Source: Streptomyces collinus Tu 365 (GTDB lineage Bacteria; Actinomycetota; Actinomycetes; Streptomycetales; Streptomycetaceae). From it: 64,000 bases of DNA. A program made the position numbers and the translations under genes. Positions 32,638-41,698 of this stretch are shown one piece after another (within the stretch, counting starts at the first letter, position 1; each line of letters starts with the position of its first letter). The stretch lies in contig NC_021985.1 in NCBI RefSeq assembly GCF_000444875.1, forward strand, positions 4,101,535 to 4,165,534. The letters run 5' to 3'. The notes under the pieces were generated by a model. It was not told the DNA's origin and searched no databases. It saw nothing but the letters and a program-made list of their open reading frames with translations.

Positions 32638-32892
32638 TCATCCTCCTGCGAACGGCGGGAGCACCTCGACCGTGCCGCCCTCGGCCAGCCGTACGGTCTC
32701 ATGCGCGCGGGTCCCGACGGGGTCACCGTCGACGAGGAAGGAGCATCGCCGCAGGACGCGCGTGAGTTCACCGGGGTGTCGCTCGCGCACCGCGGCGAGC
32801 GCGTCGGCGAGGGTGGCCGCGTCGTACGGCTCCTCGGCGACCTGGGCCGCGGCCTTGGCAGCGGCCCAGTAGCGGACCGTGACCTTGGGCAT
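32638..32892 (-). CDS. moaD: MoaD/ThiS family sulfur carrier protein
   Basis: An 84-residue ubiquitin-fold protein starting MPKVTVRYWAAAKAA and ending in the Gly-Gly (LPPFAGG) that is adenylated and thiocarboxylated. LADALAAVRERHPGELTRVL and CSFLVDGDPV fit molybdopterin synthase small subunits better than ThiS. GAGGAA lies 6 bases before ATG 32892. It supplies sulfur for the molybdenum cofactor; no other moa gene is visible nearby. Confidence 0.85.
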   Translation of the reverse strand: MPKVTVRYWAAAKAAAQVAEEPYDAATLADALAAVRERHPGELTRVLRRCSFLVDGDPVGTRAHETVRLAEGGTVEVLPPFAGG

Positions 32893-32965
32893 CTGGTTCC
32901 TCAATCGACGGCGGACGGAAGGGGGACGGACGCTGTCAGGCTAAGCCACCGGGCCCGCGGCCCGG

Positions 32966-33832
32966 TCATGCCTCCCGCCCGCCCCGCGGCGGCCGGACGG
33001 CCCAGTCGCCGATCCGGTCGAGCAGCGCCTCGTCCGCCGCGTTCTCGGCGTGCCCCATGCCGGCCTCCACCCACAGCTCGCCGTGCGCACCGGCGGCCTC
33101 GGCGAGCATCCGCGGGTGGTCGAGCGGGAAGTAGCCGTCCCGGTCGCCGTGCACGACCAGCAGCGGGACCGGCGCGATCATCGGGACCGCCTGCACCGGG
33201 GAGAGCGGCACCGGGTCCCACTGCCGGTGGTGGACGCGGGTGCGCAGGCCGTAGCGGCTCACCAGGCGTCCCCCGGGCCGGGTCACCAGCCAGTGCAGCC
33301 GGCGCATGGGGGCGGTGCCCCGGTAGTACCAGCGCGCGGGGGCGCTGACCGAGACCACCGCGTCGACCGTGCCCGGGTACAGGGCCGCGTGCCGCAGCAC
33401 CACCGAGCCGCCCATGGAGAAACCGACCGTCGTCACGCGGGTGTGCCCGAGGCCGCGCGCCCACTCCACCGCGGCGGCCAGGTCCAGCACCTCCCTGTCG
33501 CCGACCGTGGACCGGCCGCCCGAGGCGCCGTGGCCACGGAAGGAGAAGGTCACGACGGCGCCGTAGCGGGCGAGCACGTCCACCACCCTGCGCACGTGCG
33601 GCCGGTCCACGTCGCCGGTGAAGCCGTGGGCGACCACGAAGACCGTGCCGCCGGCCGCGGCCGGGGAGGCGTCCGGTGATGCTTCGTATACGACCGGTCC
33701 CGGATCGTATACGGCCTCGACCCGAACGCCGTCGGTTGTGCGCAGGAACGTCCTGATAGGGCCCGGTCCGCCGGTCTCGCCATGCGGACGAACGGTGAAA
33801 CGGGTCTGTCGACCTGCCGGACGGTTGCTCAT
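32966..33832 (-). CDS. Alpha/beta hydrolase
   Basis: A 288-residue protein. Catalytic Ser is in VTTVGFSMGGSVVL (GxSxGG), Asp in LLVVHGDRDGYFPL and His in EAGMGHAENAAD. AHGFTGDVDRPHVRR supplies the oxyanion hole. It resembles serine aminopeptidase S33 or monoacylglycerol-lipase-like enzymes; the substrate is unknown. ATG 33832 is divergent from glnR, with 159 bp between starts. Confidence 0.87.
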   Translation of the reverse strand: MSNRPAGRQTRFTVRPHGETGGPGPIRTFLRTTDGVRVEAVYDPGPVVYEASPDASPAAAGGTVFVVAHGFTGDVDRPHVRRVVDVLARYGAVVTFSFRGHGASGGRSTVGDREVLDLAAAVEWARGLGHTRVTTVGFSMGGSVVLRHAALYPGTVDAVVSVSAPARWYYRGTAPMRRLHWLVTRPGGRLVSRYGLRTRVHHRQWDPVPLSPVQAVPMIAPVPLLVVHGDRDGYFPLDHPRMLAEAAGAHGELWVEAGMGHAENAADEALLDRIGDWAVRPPRGGREA

Positions 33833-33888
33833 GTGGGCTATTCTGCTGGGCAGAGGACTCGGGCAGCGCAGCCCCCGGGTCCTTTTGT

Positions 33889-33900
33889 GCTTTCGAAAGC
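33889..33900. promoter_or_regulatory. 12-bp perfect palindrome in the glnR upstream region
   Basis: GCTTTCGAAAGC is fully self-complementary and lies 91 bases before glnR and 57 bases before the divergent hydrolase start. It is flanked by T-rich and GTTGTATAC sequence likely to contain promoters. The LacI regulator beyond glnR is one candidate binder, but the binder is not known. Confidence 0.45.
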
Positions 33901-33991
33901 GTTGTATACGGCGCGGGCGACCGCGACTGTACGGGGCCTTCGGGATCGCAGAGCAGTCACGTACCGCAGGGACCGAGGAGGAACCAGACGT

Positions 33992-34771
33992 ATGAGTTCT
34001 CTGCTGCTCCTGACCAACGCCCTCCAGCCGTCGACCGAGGTGCTCCCGGCGCTCGGCCTGCTCCTGCACAACGTGCGGGTCGCCCCGGCGGAGGGCCCCG
34101 CCCTCGTCGACACCCCCGGCGCCGACGTCATCCTGATCGACGGCCGCCGCGACCTGCCGCAGGTGCGCAGCCTGTGCCAGCTGCTGCGCTCCACCGGCCC
34201 CGGCTGTCCGCTCCTGCTCGTCGTCACCGAGGGCGGCCTGGCCGCCGTCACCGCCGACTGGGGCATCGACGACGTGCTGCTGGACACCGCGGGCCCGGCC
34301 GAGGTCGAGGCTCGGCTGCGGCTCGCCATGGGCCGCCAGCAGATCGTCAACGACGACTCCCCGATGGAGATCCGCAACGGCGACCTCTCGGTGGACGAGG
34401 CGACCTACTCGGCCAAGCTGAAGGGCCGGGTCCTGGACCTGACCTTCAAGGAGTTCGAGCTGCTCAAGTACCTCGCCCAGCACCCGGGCCGGGTCTTCAC
34501 CCGCGCCCAGCTGCTGCAGGAGGTGTGGGGCTACGACTACTTCGGCGGCACCCGGACCGTGGACGTGCACGTACGGCGGCTGCGCGCCAAGCTCGGCCCG
34601 GAGCACGAGTCGCTGATCGGGACCGTCCGGAACGTCGGTTATCGATTCGTTACGCCCGAGAAGGGCGACCGGTCCGGCGAGGACTCCAGGGCCAAGGCGG
34701 AACGGGCAAAGGCGGACGATGCGGACACCTCCGCCGTGCTGGACGGAGTGGAGCTCCACGCGGACGCGTAG
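33992..34771 (+). CDS. glnR: GlnR, nitrogen-response global regulator
   Basis: A 259-residue OmpR-type regulator. The start MSSLLLLTNALQPSTEVLPA and the receiver domain to about 120 match Streptomyces GlnR as I know it. The winged helix is at about 130-225 (LDLTFKEFELLKYLAQHPGR, TRTVDVHVRRLRAKLG). GlnR is an orphan regulator that controls glnA, amtB, glnK and nitrate genes and is not activated by conventional aspartate phosphorylation; only one of the acidic pocket residues is seen (VILIDGRRD). The C-terminal 30 residues are charged and variable. GAGGAGGAA lies before ATG 33992. Confidence 0.95.
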   Translation: MSSLLLLTNALQPSTEVLPALGLLLHNVRVAPAEGPALVDTPGADVILIDGRRDLPQVRSLCQLLRSTGPGCPLLLVVTEGGLAAVTADWGIDDVLLDTAGPAEVEARLRLAMGRQQIVNDDSPMEIRNGDLSVDEATYSAKLKGRVLDLTFKEFELLKYLAQHPGRVFTRAQLLQEVWGYDYFGGTRTVDVHVRRLRAKLGPEHESLIGTVRNVGYRFVTPEKGDRSGEDSRAKAERAKADDADTSAVLDGVELHADA

Positions 34772-34844
34772 CGGGCTCCTCGGCAAGGCGTTGCTACCGC
34801 ACAGTCAGCTTCGGTTTGCCCTGCCCAGCGGGGGTCCATCCGCG

Positions 34845-34857
34845 TAGACTCCGCGCG
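34845..34857 (+). promoter_or_regulatory. -10 element and probable leaderless start of the LacI regulator gene
   Basis: TAGACT at 34845-34850 is followed by 6 bases and then the GTG at 34857. With no ribosome binding site before the GTG, transcription probably begins at or next to the start codon. Confidence 0.5.
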
Positions 34858-35882
34858 TGGCCAAGGTGACTCGGGATGATGTGGCACGGCTGGCTGGGAC
34901 CTCCACCGCCGTCGTCAGTTATGTCATCAACAACGGACCCCGGCCGGTCGCCCCGGCCACGCGCGAGCGTGTCCTCGCCGCGATCAAGGAACTGGGGTAC
35001 CGCCCGGACCGGGTCGCCCAGGCGATGGCGTCCCGGCGCACCGACCTCATAGGGCTGATCATTCCCGACGCCCGCCAGCCCTTCTTCGGGGAGATGGCGC
35101 ACGCGGTCGAGCAGGCCGCCTCCGAGCGCGGGAAGATGGTGCTCGTCGGCAACACCGATTACATCGGCGAACGCGAGGTCCACTACCTGCGCGCCTTCCT
35201 CGGCATGCGGGTCTCCGGCCTCATCCTCGTCAGCCACGCCCTGAACGACCTCGCCGCGGCGGAGATCGACGCCTGGGACGCCCGGGTGGTGCTGCTGCAC
35301 GAGCGCCCGGAGGCCATCGACGACGTGGCCGTGGTCACGGACGACCTGGGCGGCGCCCAGCTCGCCGTCCGCCACCTGCTGGAGCACGGGTACGAGTACG
35401 TGGCCTGCATGGGCGGCACGGCGGACACGCCGGCCGTCGGCGACCCGGTCTCCGACCACGTCGAGGGCTGGAAGCGGGCCATGGCCGAGGCGGGCCTCCC
35501 CACCGAGGGCCGGCTGTTCGAGGCGCCGTACAACCGCTACGACGCCTACCGGGTGGCCCTGGACCTGCTCTCCGGCCCCGACCGGCCGCCCGCGATCTTC
35601 TGCTCCACCGACGACCAGGCGATCGGCGTCCTGCGGGCCGCGCGCGAGCTGCGCATCGACGTGCCCGGGGAGCTCGCCGTGGCCGGGTTCGACGACATCA
35701 AGGAGGCGGCGCTCGCCGACCCGCCACTGACCACGATCGCCTCGGACCGCTCGGCCATGGCCCGGGCGGCGGTGGACCTCGTCCTGGACGACGGGCTGCG
35801 GGTCGCCGGCTCCCGGCGTGAGCGCCTGAAGACGTTCCCCTCCCGGCTGGTGGTCCGCACGAGCTGCGGCTGCGAGGCCTGA
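34857..35882 (+). CDS. LacI family transcriptional regulator
   Basis: A 341-residue repressor. Residues 1-55 contain the LacI headpiece (VTRDDVARLAGTSTAVVSYV, then ATRERVLAAIKELGYRPDRV with the hinge helix). Residues 60-335 form the periplasmic-binding-like sugar sensor (LIGLIIPDARQPFFGEMAHA; AIFCSTDDQAIGVLRAA; VAGFDDIKEAALADPPLTTI). The C-terminus CGC is unusual but seen in Streptomyces relatives. No sugar operon adjoins it, so its targets are unknown. Confidence 0.9.
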   Translation: MAKVTRDDVARLAGTSTAVVSYVINNGPRPVAPATRERVLAAIKELGYRPDRVAQAMASRRTDLIGLIIPDARQPFFGEMAHAVEQAASERGKMVLVGNTDYIGEREVHYLRAFLGMRVSGLILVSHALNDLAAAEIDAWDARVVLLHERPEAIDDVAVVTDDLGGAQLAVRHLLEHGYEYVACMGGTADTPAVGDPVSDHVEGWKRAMAEAGLPTEGRLFEAPYNRYDAYRVALDLLSGPDRPPAIFCSTDDQAIGVLRAARELRIDVPGELAVAGFDDIKEAALADPPLTTIASDRSAMARAAVDLVLDDGLRVAGSRRERLKTFPSRLVVRTSCGCEA

Positions 35883-35984
35883 GCCCCCTCCGAGCCCGCG
35901 TCTTCACAAGGGACGAACGAGGTTCTGCCGGGCTTCTCAGGGAGCACTCAGGCGGCTCTCATGGTGGCGGGACATGCTCAAATC

Positions 35985-37055
35985 ATGACCGAGAGCATGC
36001 GCCGCAGCGACGAGTACGAGTACGGCAATCCCACCGGCCACGGCAGCCCGCAGGGCCCGTACGCCCAGCAGCCCAGCCACTCCGCTCCCGTGAACCCCGC
36101 ATGGCCGCCGCCGCCCTCCTACGAGCCGCCGGCGGACCCGGCCGGCACCCCGCAGCCGGGACCGGCCGCGCACAAGAAGCGCACCCGCGGCCCGGTGGCG
36201 CTGCTCGCGGCGGTGGCGATCGTCGCGGCCGCCGTCGGCGGCGGCACCGCCTACGCCTTCCAGGAACTCACCGGCAAGGACACCGTCGCCTCCGCCGGCA
36301 CGACCACCACCGCCGTGGTGCCGACCGGCAAGCGGGGCGACGTCGCCGCGATCGCCGCCGCGGTCAGCCCGAGCGTGGTCGAGGTCCAGGCGAGCCTGGC
36401 CAACGGCTCGTCCACCGGCTCGGGCGTGATCATCACGTCCGGCGGTGAGATCGTCACCAACAACCACGTCGTCTCCGGCGCCTCCTCGATCAAGGTGCGC
36501 ACCAGCGACGGCACGACCTACCCGGCCGAGGTCGTCGGCACCGACAGCTCCAAGGACCTCGCGCTGGTCCGGCTCAAGGGCGCGTCCGGTCTGAAGACCG
36601 CCTCGCTCGGCGACTCCTCCGGGGTCCAGGTCGGCGACACGGTCGTCGCCATCGGCTCCCCCGAGGGTCTGACGGGCACCGTCACCAGCGGCATCGTCTC
36701 CGCTCTTGACCGGGACGTGACCGTCTCCACCGACGAGAACCAGGGACAGGGCCAGGACGGCGGCGACGGGCAGTGGCCGTTCCAGTTCGGCGGCCGCCAG
36801 TTCAACGGCGACACCGGCTCGTCCACCACGACCTACAAGGCGATCCAGACGGACGCCTCGCTCAACCCCGGCAACTCCGGCGGCGCGCTGATCGACGCGA
36901 GCGGCCATGTCATCGGCATCAACTCGGCGATGTACTCGTCGGGTTCGCAGTCCTCGTCGTCCTCCGACGCGGGCAGCATCGGCCTCGGCTTCGCGATCCC
37001 GGTCAACACCGTCAAGTCCGACCTGGCCAAGCTGCGGGCCGGCTCCACGAGCTGA
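35985..37055 (+). CDS. Membrane-anchored HtrA-like serine protease without visible PDZ domain
   Basis: A 356-residue protein. A disordered Pro/Gly-rich cytoplasmic tail (1-70) precedes one TM helix (VALLAAVAIVAAAVGGGTAY, about 75-95) and an extracellular trypsin-like domain. The triad is His in IVTNNHVVSG, Asp in DLALVRLKG and Ser in NPGNSGGALI. It ends at KSDLAKLRAGSTS without room for a PDZ domain, unlike PepD/HtrA. A Gly/Gln/Asp-rich insert lies before the Ser. It precedes the MprAB-like two-component genes. Confidence 0.9.
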   Translation: MTESMRRSDEYEYGNPTGHGSPQGPYAQQPSHSAPVNPAWPPPPSYEPPADPAGTPQPGPAAHKKRTRGPVALLAAVAIVAAAVGGGTAYAFQELTGKDTVASAGTTTTAVVPTGKRGDVAAIAAAVSPSVVEVQASLANGSSTGSGVIITSGGEIVTNNHVVSGASSIKVRTSDGTTYPAEVVGTDSSKDLALVRLKGASGLKTASLGDSSGVQVGDTVVAIGSPEGLTGTVTSGIVSALDRDVTVSTDENQGQGQDGGDGQWPFQFGGRQFNGDTGSSTTTYKAIQTDASLNPGNSGGALIDASGHVIGINSAMYSSGSQSSSSSDAGSIGLGFAIPVNTVKSDLAKLRAGSTS

Positions 37056-37084
37056 GCCCCGGCGTCGGCGAAAGGGAGTACGTC

Positions 37085-37315
37085 ATGATCCAGCAGGTCT
37101 CGCACGACGCCGGCACCGGCACCGGTCCGGCCGCCCTCGCCCTGGCCCTCGCGGTCGCGCACGAACTGCACGCCCCGGACCCGGCCCCGCGCGCCGGTGA
37201 GGTGGCGGTCCCCGAGCTGATGGGACTGCGCACCTCCGCCGACCGCCCGCACCGCCGCAAGGTCCCGCTGTGCCGCCTCACCGCGGTCGGCGGTCTGGCG
37301 GCGCTCGGGGTCTGA
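37085..37315 (+). CDS. Hypothetical 76-residue protein
   Basis: An ORF from ATG 37085 with AAAGGGAG 6 bases upstream, 29 bases after the protease gene. It is Ala/Pro/His-rich (ALALALAVAHELHAPDPAPR) with a basic centre (RTSADRPHRRKVPL) and no recognisable domain. The ribosome site and operon position support translation; function is unknown. Confidence 0.55.
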   Translation: MIQQVSHDAGTGTGPAALALALAVAHELHAPDPAPRAGEVAVPELMGLRTSADRPHRRKVPLCRLTAVGGLAALGV

Positions 37316-37402
37316 GCCGTCGCTCGTGCCCGCCGGCCGGGAAACATGCGACGCTGAGAGACGCCCCGACCCCCGTCCCCGCACCCCGAGGAACCGCGAG
37401 CG

Positions 37403-38137
37403 ATGAGCCCCGCCGAAGGCGACCGTGAGACCCAGCGCATCCTGATCGTCGACGACGAGCCCGCCGTACGCGAGGCGCTCCAGCGCAGCCTCGCCTTCGA
37501 GGGGTACGACACGCAGGTCGCCGTCGACGGCGCGGACGCGCTGGACAAGGCCGCCGCCTACCGGCCCGACCTGGTCGTCCTGGACATCCAGATGCCGCGG
37601 ATGGACGGCCTGACCGCCGCCCGCCGCATCCGGGGCACCGGCGACACCACCCCGATCCTGATGCTCACCGCTCGTGACACGGTCGGCGACCGGGTGACGG
37701 GACTCGACGCCGGCGCCGACGACTACCTGGTCAAGCCCTTCGAGCTGGACGAGCTGTTCGCCCGCATCCGCGCCCTGCTCCGCCGCAGCTCCTACGCGGC
37801 CACCGTGTCGGCCCAGGCCCAGGAGGACGAGGCGCTGTCCTTCGGCGACCTGCGCATGGACCTCGCCACCCGGGAGGTCACCCGGTCCGGCCGTCAGGTC
37901 GAGCTGACCCGCACGGAGTTCACCCTGCTGGAGATGTTCATGGCCCACCCGCGCCAGGTGCTGACCCGCGAGCAGATCCTCAAGGCGGTGTGGGGCTTCG
38001 ACTTCGAGCCGTCGTCCAACTCCCTGGACGTCTACGTCATGTACCTGCGCCGCAAGACGGAGGCCGGCGGCGAGCCGCGGCTCGTGCACACGGTCCGGGG
38101 CGTGGGCTACGTGCTGCGGCAGGGCGGCGCGGAGTGA
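37403..38137 (+). CDS. OmpR family response regulator (MprA-like)
   Basis: A 244-residue regulator. Receiver domain about 14-130: ILIVDDEPA acidic pair, phosphoacceptor Asp in LVVLDIQMPRMDG, Thr/Ala in LMLTARD, Lys in DYLVKPFELDE. Winged helix about 150-240: VELTRTEFTLLEMFMAHPRQ, SNSLDVYVMYLRRKTEAGG. The stop codon overlaps the kinase start by 4 bases. Closest in style to mycobacterial MprA, which with the adjacent HtrA-type protease governs envelope stress. Confidence 0.92.
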   Translation: MSPAEGDRETQRILIVDDEPAVREALQRSLAFEGYDTQVAVDGADALDKAAAYRPDLVVLDIQMPRMDGLTAARRIRGTGDTTPILMLTARDTVGDRVTGLDAGADDYLVKPFELDELFARIRALLRRSSYAATVSAQAQEDEALSFGDLRMDLATREVTRSGRQVELTRTEFTLLEMFMAHPRQVLTREQILKAVWGFDFEPSSNSLDVYVMYLRRKTEAGGEPRLVHTVRGVGYVLRQGGAE

Positions 38138-39597
38138 AGAGCCCCACCCGCCGGTACCGGGCCCTGCCGATCCGGACCCGCCTCGCCATGCTGGTGGCGG
38201 CGGCGGTGGCGTTCGCCGTGGCCGCGGTCTCGGTGACCTGCTGGTTCATCGTGCAGAGCAAGCTGTACGACCAGATCAACGCCGAGCTGCGCAAGGCCTG
38301 GGTGCCGCAGCGGCTGAACGACGTGGCGGGCGCGCTCGACTCGTGCCCGCAGAAGCCGAGCGAGTCCGGGCTCGGCGGCTTCCGCACCCACGGCAACTAC
38401 TACTACGTCGAGCTGGTCAAGACGGACGGCACGGCCTGCGTCTCCTCCAGCTCCGCGGGCCGGGTGCGGACCACCGCGGCGGACACCTCCGTCATCGGCG
38501 ACCCGAGCGGCGAGGGCGTGCTGCGCAACGGCACCGACTCCGACGGCAACGCCGTACGCGTCATGACCGCGCCCCTCTCCGTCACCACCGGTCCGCTCAC
38601 CCCGCCGCAGGCGTACCCGGACACCGCCCTGCTCGTCGCGGTACCGCTGAAGAACACCGAGAACACGCTCAACGACCTCGCCCTGATCCTGCTGCTGGTC
38701 TCCGGCATCGGGGTGGTCGGCGCCGGGGCGGCCGGGCTCGCGGTGGCCCGCACGGGACTGCGCCCGGTCGACAAGCTCACCGAGGCCGTCGAACACGTCG
38801 CGCGCACGGAGGACCTCAGCGTGCGCATCCCCGTCGAGGAGGACAGCGAGGACGAGGTGGCCCGGCTCTCCCGGTCCTTCAACTCGATGACGTCCTCCCT
38901 GGCCAGCTCCCGCGACCTCCAGCAGCAGCTGATCGCCGACGCGGGACACGAACTGCGCACCCCGCTCACCTCGCTGCGCACCAACATCGAACTGCTCACG
39001 CGCAGCGAGGAGACGGGCCGCCCGCTGCCGCCCGAGGACCGCAAGGCGCTGCTCGCCTCGGTGAAGGCGCAGGTGACGGAGCTGGCCTCGCTCATCGGCG
39101 ACCTCCAGGAGCTGTCCCGCTCGGAGGGCCAGCGCGGCGAACGCGTCCAGGTGGTCTCCCTCCAGGACACCGTGGAGTCGGCCCTGCGCCGGGCCCGGCT
39201 GCGCGGCCCGGAACTGACGATCACCGCTGATGTGGAGCCCTGGTACGCCCGGGCGGAGCCCTCCGCCCTGGAGCGGGCTGTCGTCAACGTCCTCGACAAC
39301 GCGGTGAAGTTCAGCCCCGAGGGCGGCACGATCGAGGTGCGGCTGAGCGAGGGCGTGCTGACCGTGCGGGACCACGGCCCCGGCATCCCCGAGGACGAAC
39401 TCCCCCACGTCTTCGACCGGTTCTGGCGCTCACCGAGCGCGCGCGCCCTGCCCGGCTCCGGCCTGGGCCTGTCCATCGTCGCCCGCACCGTCCAGCAGGC
39501 GGGCGGCGAGGTGTCCCTGGCCCGGGCGGAGGGCGGCGGGACCGTCGCGACGGTACGACTGCCCGGCGCGCCCACGGCCCCGCCGGACACCCCGTAA
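38134..39597 (+). CDS. Sensor histidine kinase (MprB-like)
   Basis: A 487-residue kinase from GTG 38134 (GTGA overlap). TM1 is about 20-42 (LAMLVAAAVAFAVAAVSVTC). An extracellular loop of about 140 residues contains two Cys (DSCPQ, TACVS) that could pair. TM2 is about 185-210 (LALILLLVSGIGVVGAGAAG), then HAMP. The H box is DAGHELRTPLTSLRTNIE, the N box VVNVLDNAVKFSPEGG, G1 VRDHGPGIPE, F PHVFDRFWRSP and G2 GSGLGLSIVART. It pairs with the preceding regulator. Confidence 0.93.
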   Translation: MKSPTRRYRALPIRTRLAMLVAAAVAFAVAAVSVTCWFIVQSKLYDQINAELRKAWVPQRLNDVAGALDSCPQKPSESGLGGFRTHGNYYYVELVKTDGTACVSSSSAGRVRTTAADTSVIGDPSGEGVLRNGTDSDGNAVRVMTAPLSVTTGPLTPPQAYPDTALLVAVPLKNTENTLNDLALILLLVSGIGVVGAGAAGLAVARTGLRPVDKLTEAVEHVARTEDLSVRIPVEEDSEDEVARLSRSFNSMTSSLASSRDLQQQLIADAGHELRTPLTSLRTNIELLTRSEETGRPLPPEDRKALLASVKAQVTELASLIGDLQELSRSEGQRGERVQVVSLQDTVESALRRARLRGPELTITADVEPWYARAEPSALERAVVNVLDNAVKFSPEGGTIEVRLSEGVLTVRDHGPGIPEDELPHVFDRFWRSPSARALPGSGLGLSIVARTVQQAGGEVSLARAEGGGTVATVRLPGAPTAPPDTP

Positions 39598-39639
39598 CCC
39601 GGTGGTACCCGCGGTCCCGTGGTCCGGCGCCGGACGCCG

Positions 39640-39671
39640 AACGACCCCGGGAGACGCCTCCCGGGGTCGTT
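39640..39671. terminator. Bidirectional terminator between the kinase and nucleotidase genes
   Basis: A perfect 14-bp stem (AACGACCCCGGGAG at 39640-39653, CTCCCGGGGTCGTT at 39658-39671) with a 4-base ACGC loop, between two convergent genes. Confidence 0.9.
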
Positions 39672-39723
39672 GCGCTCGTGCCGTGGCCGCGAGGGCCGAC
39701 GGCCGGGTGCTACCGCGTCCGCG

Positions 39724-41517
39724 TCACTGCGTGATGGTGATCCGGTTCGTGGCGGGCGGCGCGATCGGCGCGGACGGCGTCGAGTTCGCCGTCAGGTACT
39801 TCTCCAGCGCGGTCAGGTCGTCCGCGCCCACCAGGTCGCCGGTGCCCGCACCGAGGGTCGGGAAGCCGTCGCCCCCGCCCGCCAGGAAGCTGTTGGTGGC
39901 GATGCGGTAGGTGGCCGACGGGTCGACCGGGGCGCCGTTCACACGGATCGAGTCGGTGACGACACGGTCGGCGCCGGACTTCGTCAGGTCCAGCGTGTAC
40001 GTCAGGTTCGCCGACGGCTGGAGGATCTTGGGCGCGGCCGCGTTGGCCCCGCTCACCTGCTCCTTGAGCACCTGGACGAGCTGGGCGCCGGTGAAGTCCT
40101 GGAGGTTCACGGTGTTGGCGAAGGGCTGGACCGTGAAGCCCTCCGCGTAGGTGACCACGCCGTCGCCCTCGGCGCCCTTGGCCGCGTAGGTGAGCCCGGC
40201 CCGGACGCCGCCCGGGTTCATCAGCGCCAGACTGGTCCTCGGGTCCAGCTCCTTGCCGTAGGCGAGCTGGGCGTCGGCGATCAGGTCGCCCATCGGGGAC
40301 TCGGTGCCGGTGTTGCCGATGTCGGCGGAGATGTAGCCGATGGTGCGGTTGCCGATCGGGGCGGCCAGGGTGTTCCACCGCGCGATCAGGTCCGTCATGT
40401 CCTGTGCCTTGGGCACGTCACGGCTGACGACGCGGTTCGCCGACTTCACGGCCGTGCGCGCGATGTCGCCGGTGCGACGGTCGTAGGTCAGCGTGGTGTC
40501 GGTGTAGAGCCGGCCGAAGGAGGCCGCCGAGGTGACCATGCGCGGGCGGCCGGACGGGTCCGGGATGTCGCAGACGTACGCGTTGTGGGTGTGGCCGGTG
40601 ACCAGGGCGTCGACGGCCGGGGTGACGTTCTTGGCGATGTCCACGATCGGGCCGGAGATGCCGGTGCCCGCGCCGCCCGCGTCGCAGTCGTAGTTGTAGG
40701 AGCCGGAGGCCGGGAAGCCGCCCTCGTGGATCAGCGCCACGATCGACTGGACGCCCTGGCGCTGGAGCACCTTGGCGTACTTGTTGATCGTCTCGACCTC
40801 GTCCTTGAACTTCAGGCCCTTGACGCCGTCGGCGGAGACGATGCCCGGGGTGCCTTCGAGCGTGACCCCGATGAAGCCGATCCTGACGTCCTTCTTCTTC
40901 CAGACCCAGTACGGCTTCAGGATCGGCTTGCCGGTCTTGTCGTCCAGGACGTTGGCCGCCAGGTAGGGGAAGTCGGCGCCCTTGAACTTCTTGTCCGTGT
41001 AGCAGCCGTCCGTCGGGTGGCAGCCGCCGTTCTGCAGGCGCGCCAGTTCCCTCGCGCCCTCGTCGAACTCGTGGTTGCCGACCGAGGTGACGTCCAGCTT
41101 CAGCTTGTTGAGCGCCTCGATGGTCGGCTCGTCGTGGAAGAGGCCGGACAGCAGCGGGGACGCGCCGACCATGTCGCCGCCGGCCGCGGTGACCGAGTAC
41201 GGGTGGCCCTGACGGGCCTGCCGGAGGTGCGTGGCGAGGTACTCGACGCCCCCCGCGTCGATCGTCTTCGTCGTGCCGTCGGGCTGCCGCTCGGTGACCC
41301 GGCCGGAGGAACCGGACGGCGGTTCGAGGTTGCCGTGCAGGTCGTTGAAGGACAGCAGCTGGACGTCCTGGTAGCGGCCCGGGTGCTGGTGGCCGCCGTG
41401 ACCGGGGTGCGCCTGCGCGGGCAGCGCGGCGGTCAGGGCGGCGGCCGTCGCGAGAGCGGCGGTCGTCCCGAGGAACGCGAACGTACGGCGTCTGGTGCGC
41501 CGGGGTGCGGCTGGCAT
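39724..41517 (-). CDS. Secreted 5'-nucleotidase/2',3'-cyclic phosphodiesterase (UshA family)
   Basis: A 597-residue exported enzyme. The signal RRRTFAFLGTTAALATAAAL is twin-arginine-like. The metallophosphoesterase domain starts at VQLLSFNDLHGNLEPP (metal ligands D and H), with SVGNHEFDEG (NHE) and VTGHTHNAYVC (GHTH). The C-terminal nucleotidase domain from about 380 has NPGGVRAGL and FLAGGGDGFP substrate-stacking motifs. It releases phosphate from extracellular nucleotides, in keeping with the phosphate genes downstream. No LPXTG anchor is seen. Confidence 0.92.
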   Translation of the reverse strand: MPAAPRRTRRRTFAFLGTTAALATAAALTAALPAQAHPGHGGHQHPGRYQDVQLLSFNDLHGNLEPPSGSSGRVTERQPDGTTKTIDAGGVEYLATHLRQARQGHPYSVTAAGGDMVGASPLLSGLFHDEPTIEALNKLKLDVTSVGNHEFDEGARELARLQNGGCHPTDGCYTDKKFKGADFPYLAANVLDDKTGKPILKPYWVWKKKDVRIGFIGVTLEGTPGIVSADGVKGLKFKDEVETINKYAKVLQRQGVQSIVALIHEGGFPASGSYNYDCDAGGAGTGISGPIVDIAKNVTPAVDALVTGHTHNAYVCDIPDPSGRPRMVTSAASFGRLYTDTTLTYDRRTGDIARTAVKSANRVVSRDVPKAQDMTDLIARWNTLAAPIGNRTIGYISADIGNTGTESPMGDLIADAQLAYGKELDPRTSLALMNPGGVRAGLTYAAKGAEGDGVVTYAEGFTVQPFANTVNLQDFTGAQLVQVLKEQVSGANAAAPKILQPSANLTYTLDLTKSGADRVVTDSIRVNGAPVDPSATYRIATNSFLAGGGDGFPTLGAGTGDLVGADDLTALEKYLTANSTPSAPIAPPATNRITITQ

Positions 41518-41599
41518 GGACCCCCCTGTGGGTCGGCTGTGGCGAGTGGGCCGTCAGCCGCGAAGCCTAAGGTCAACGCGCGTAGCGCGACAGGGGGTT

Positions 41600-41621
41600 C
41601 GTGGTTACATCCTGGTTTACC
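41600..41621 (-). promoter_or_regulatory. Possible degenerate PHO-box-like repeats before the nucleotidase gene
   Basis: On the minus strand GGTAAACCAGG (41621-41611) and ATGTAACCACG (41610-41600) are adjacent 11-base units sharing AACCA-G in register. They only partly match the PhoP consensus GTTCACC, and sit 83-104 bases before the start codon. Confidence 0.3.
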
Positions 41622-41698
41622 TTTGCCGGTCCCTTTACCCGCCGCGTACCCGCTGCGCTGTCGGCACTTCGCCCCGGCGGCCCCGTACCCTCGTACGC

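Noticed and set aside
33889..33900. GCTTTCGAAAGC as a proven LacI operator
   Set aside because: The palindrome is real, but classical LacI-type sites have a central CG within GAAA/TTTC in the opposite order, so the assignment is left open.
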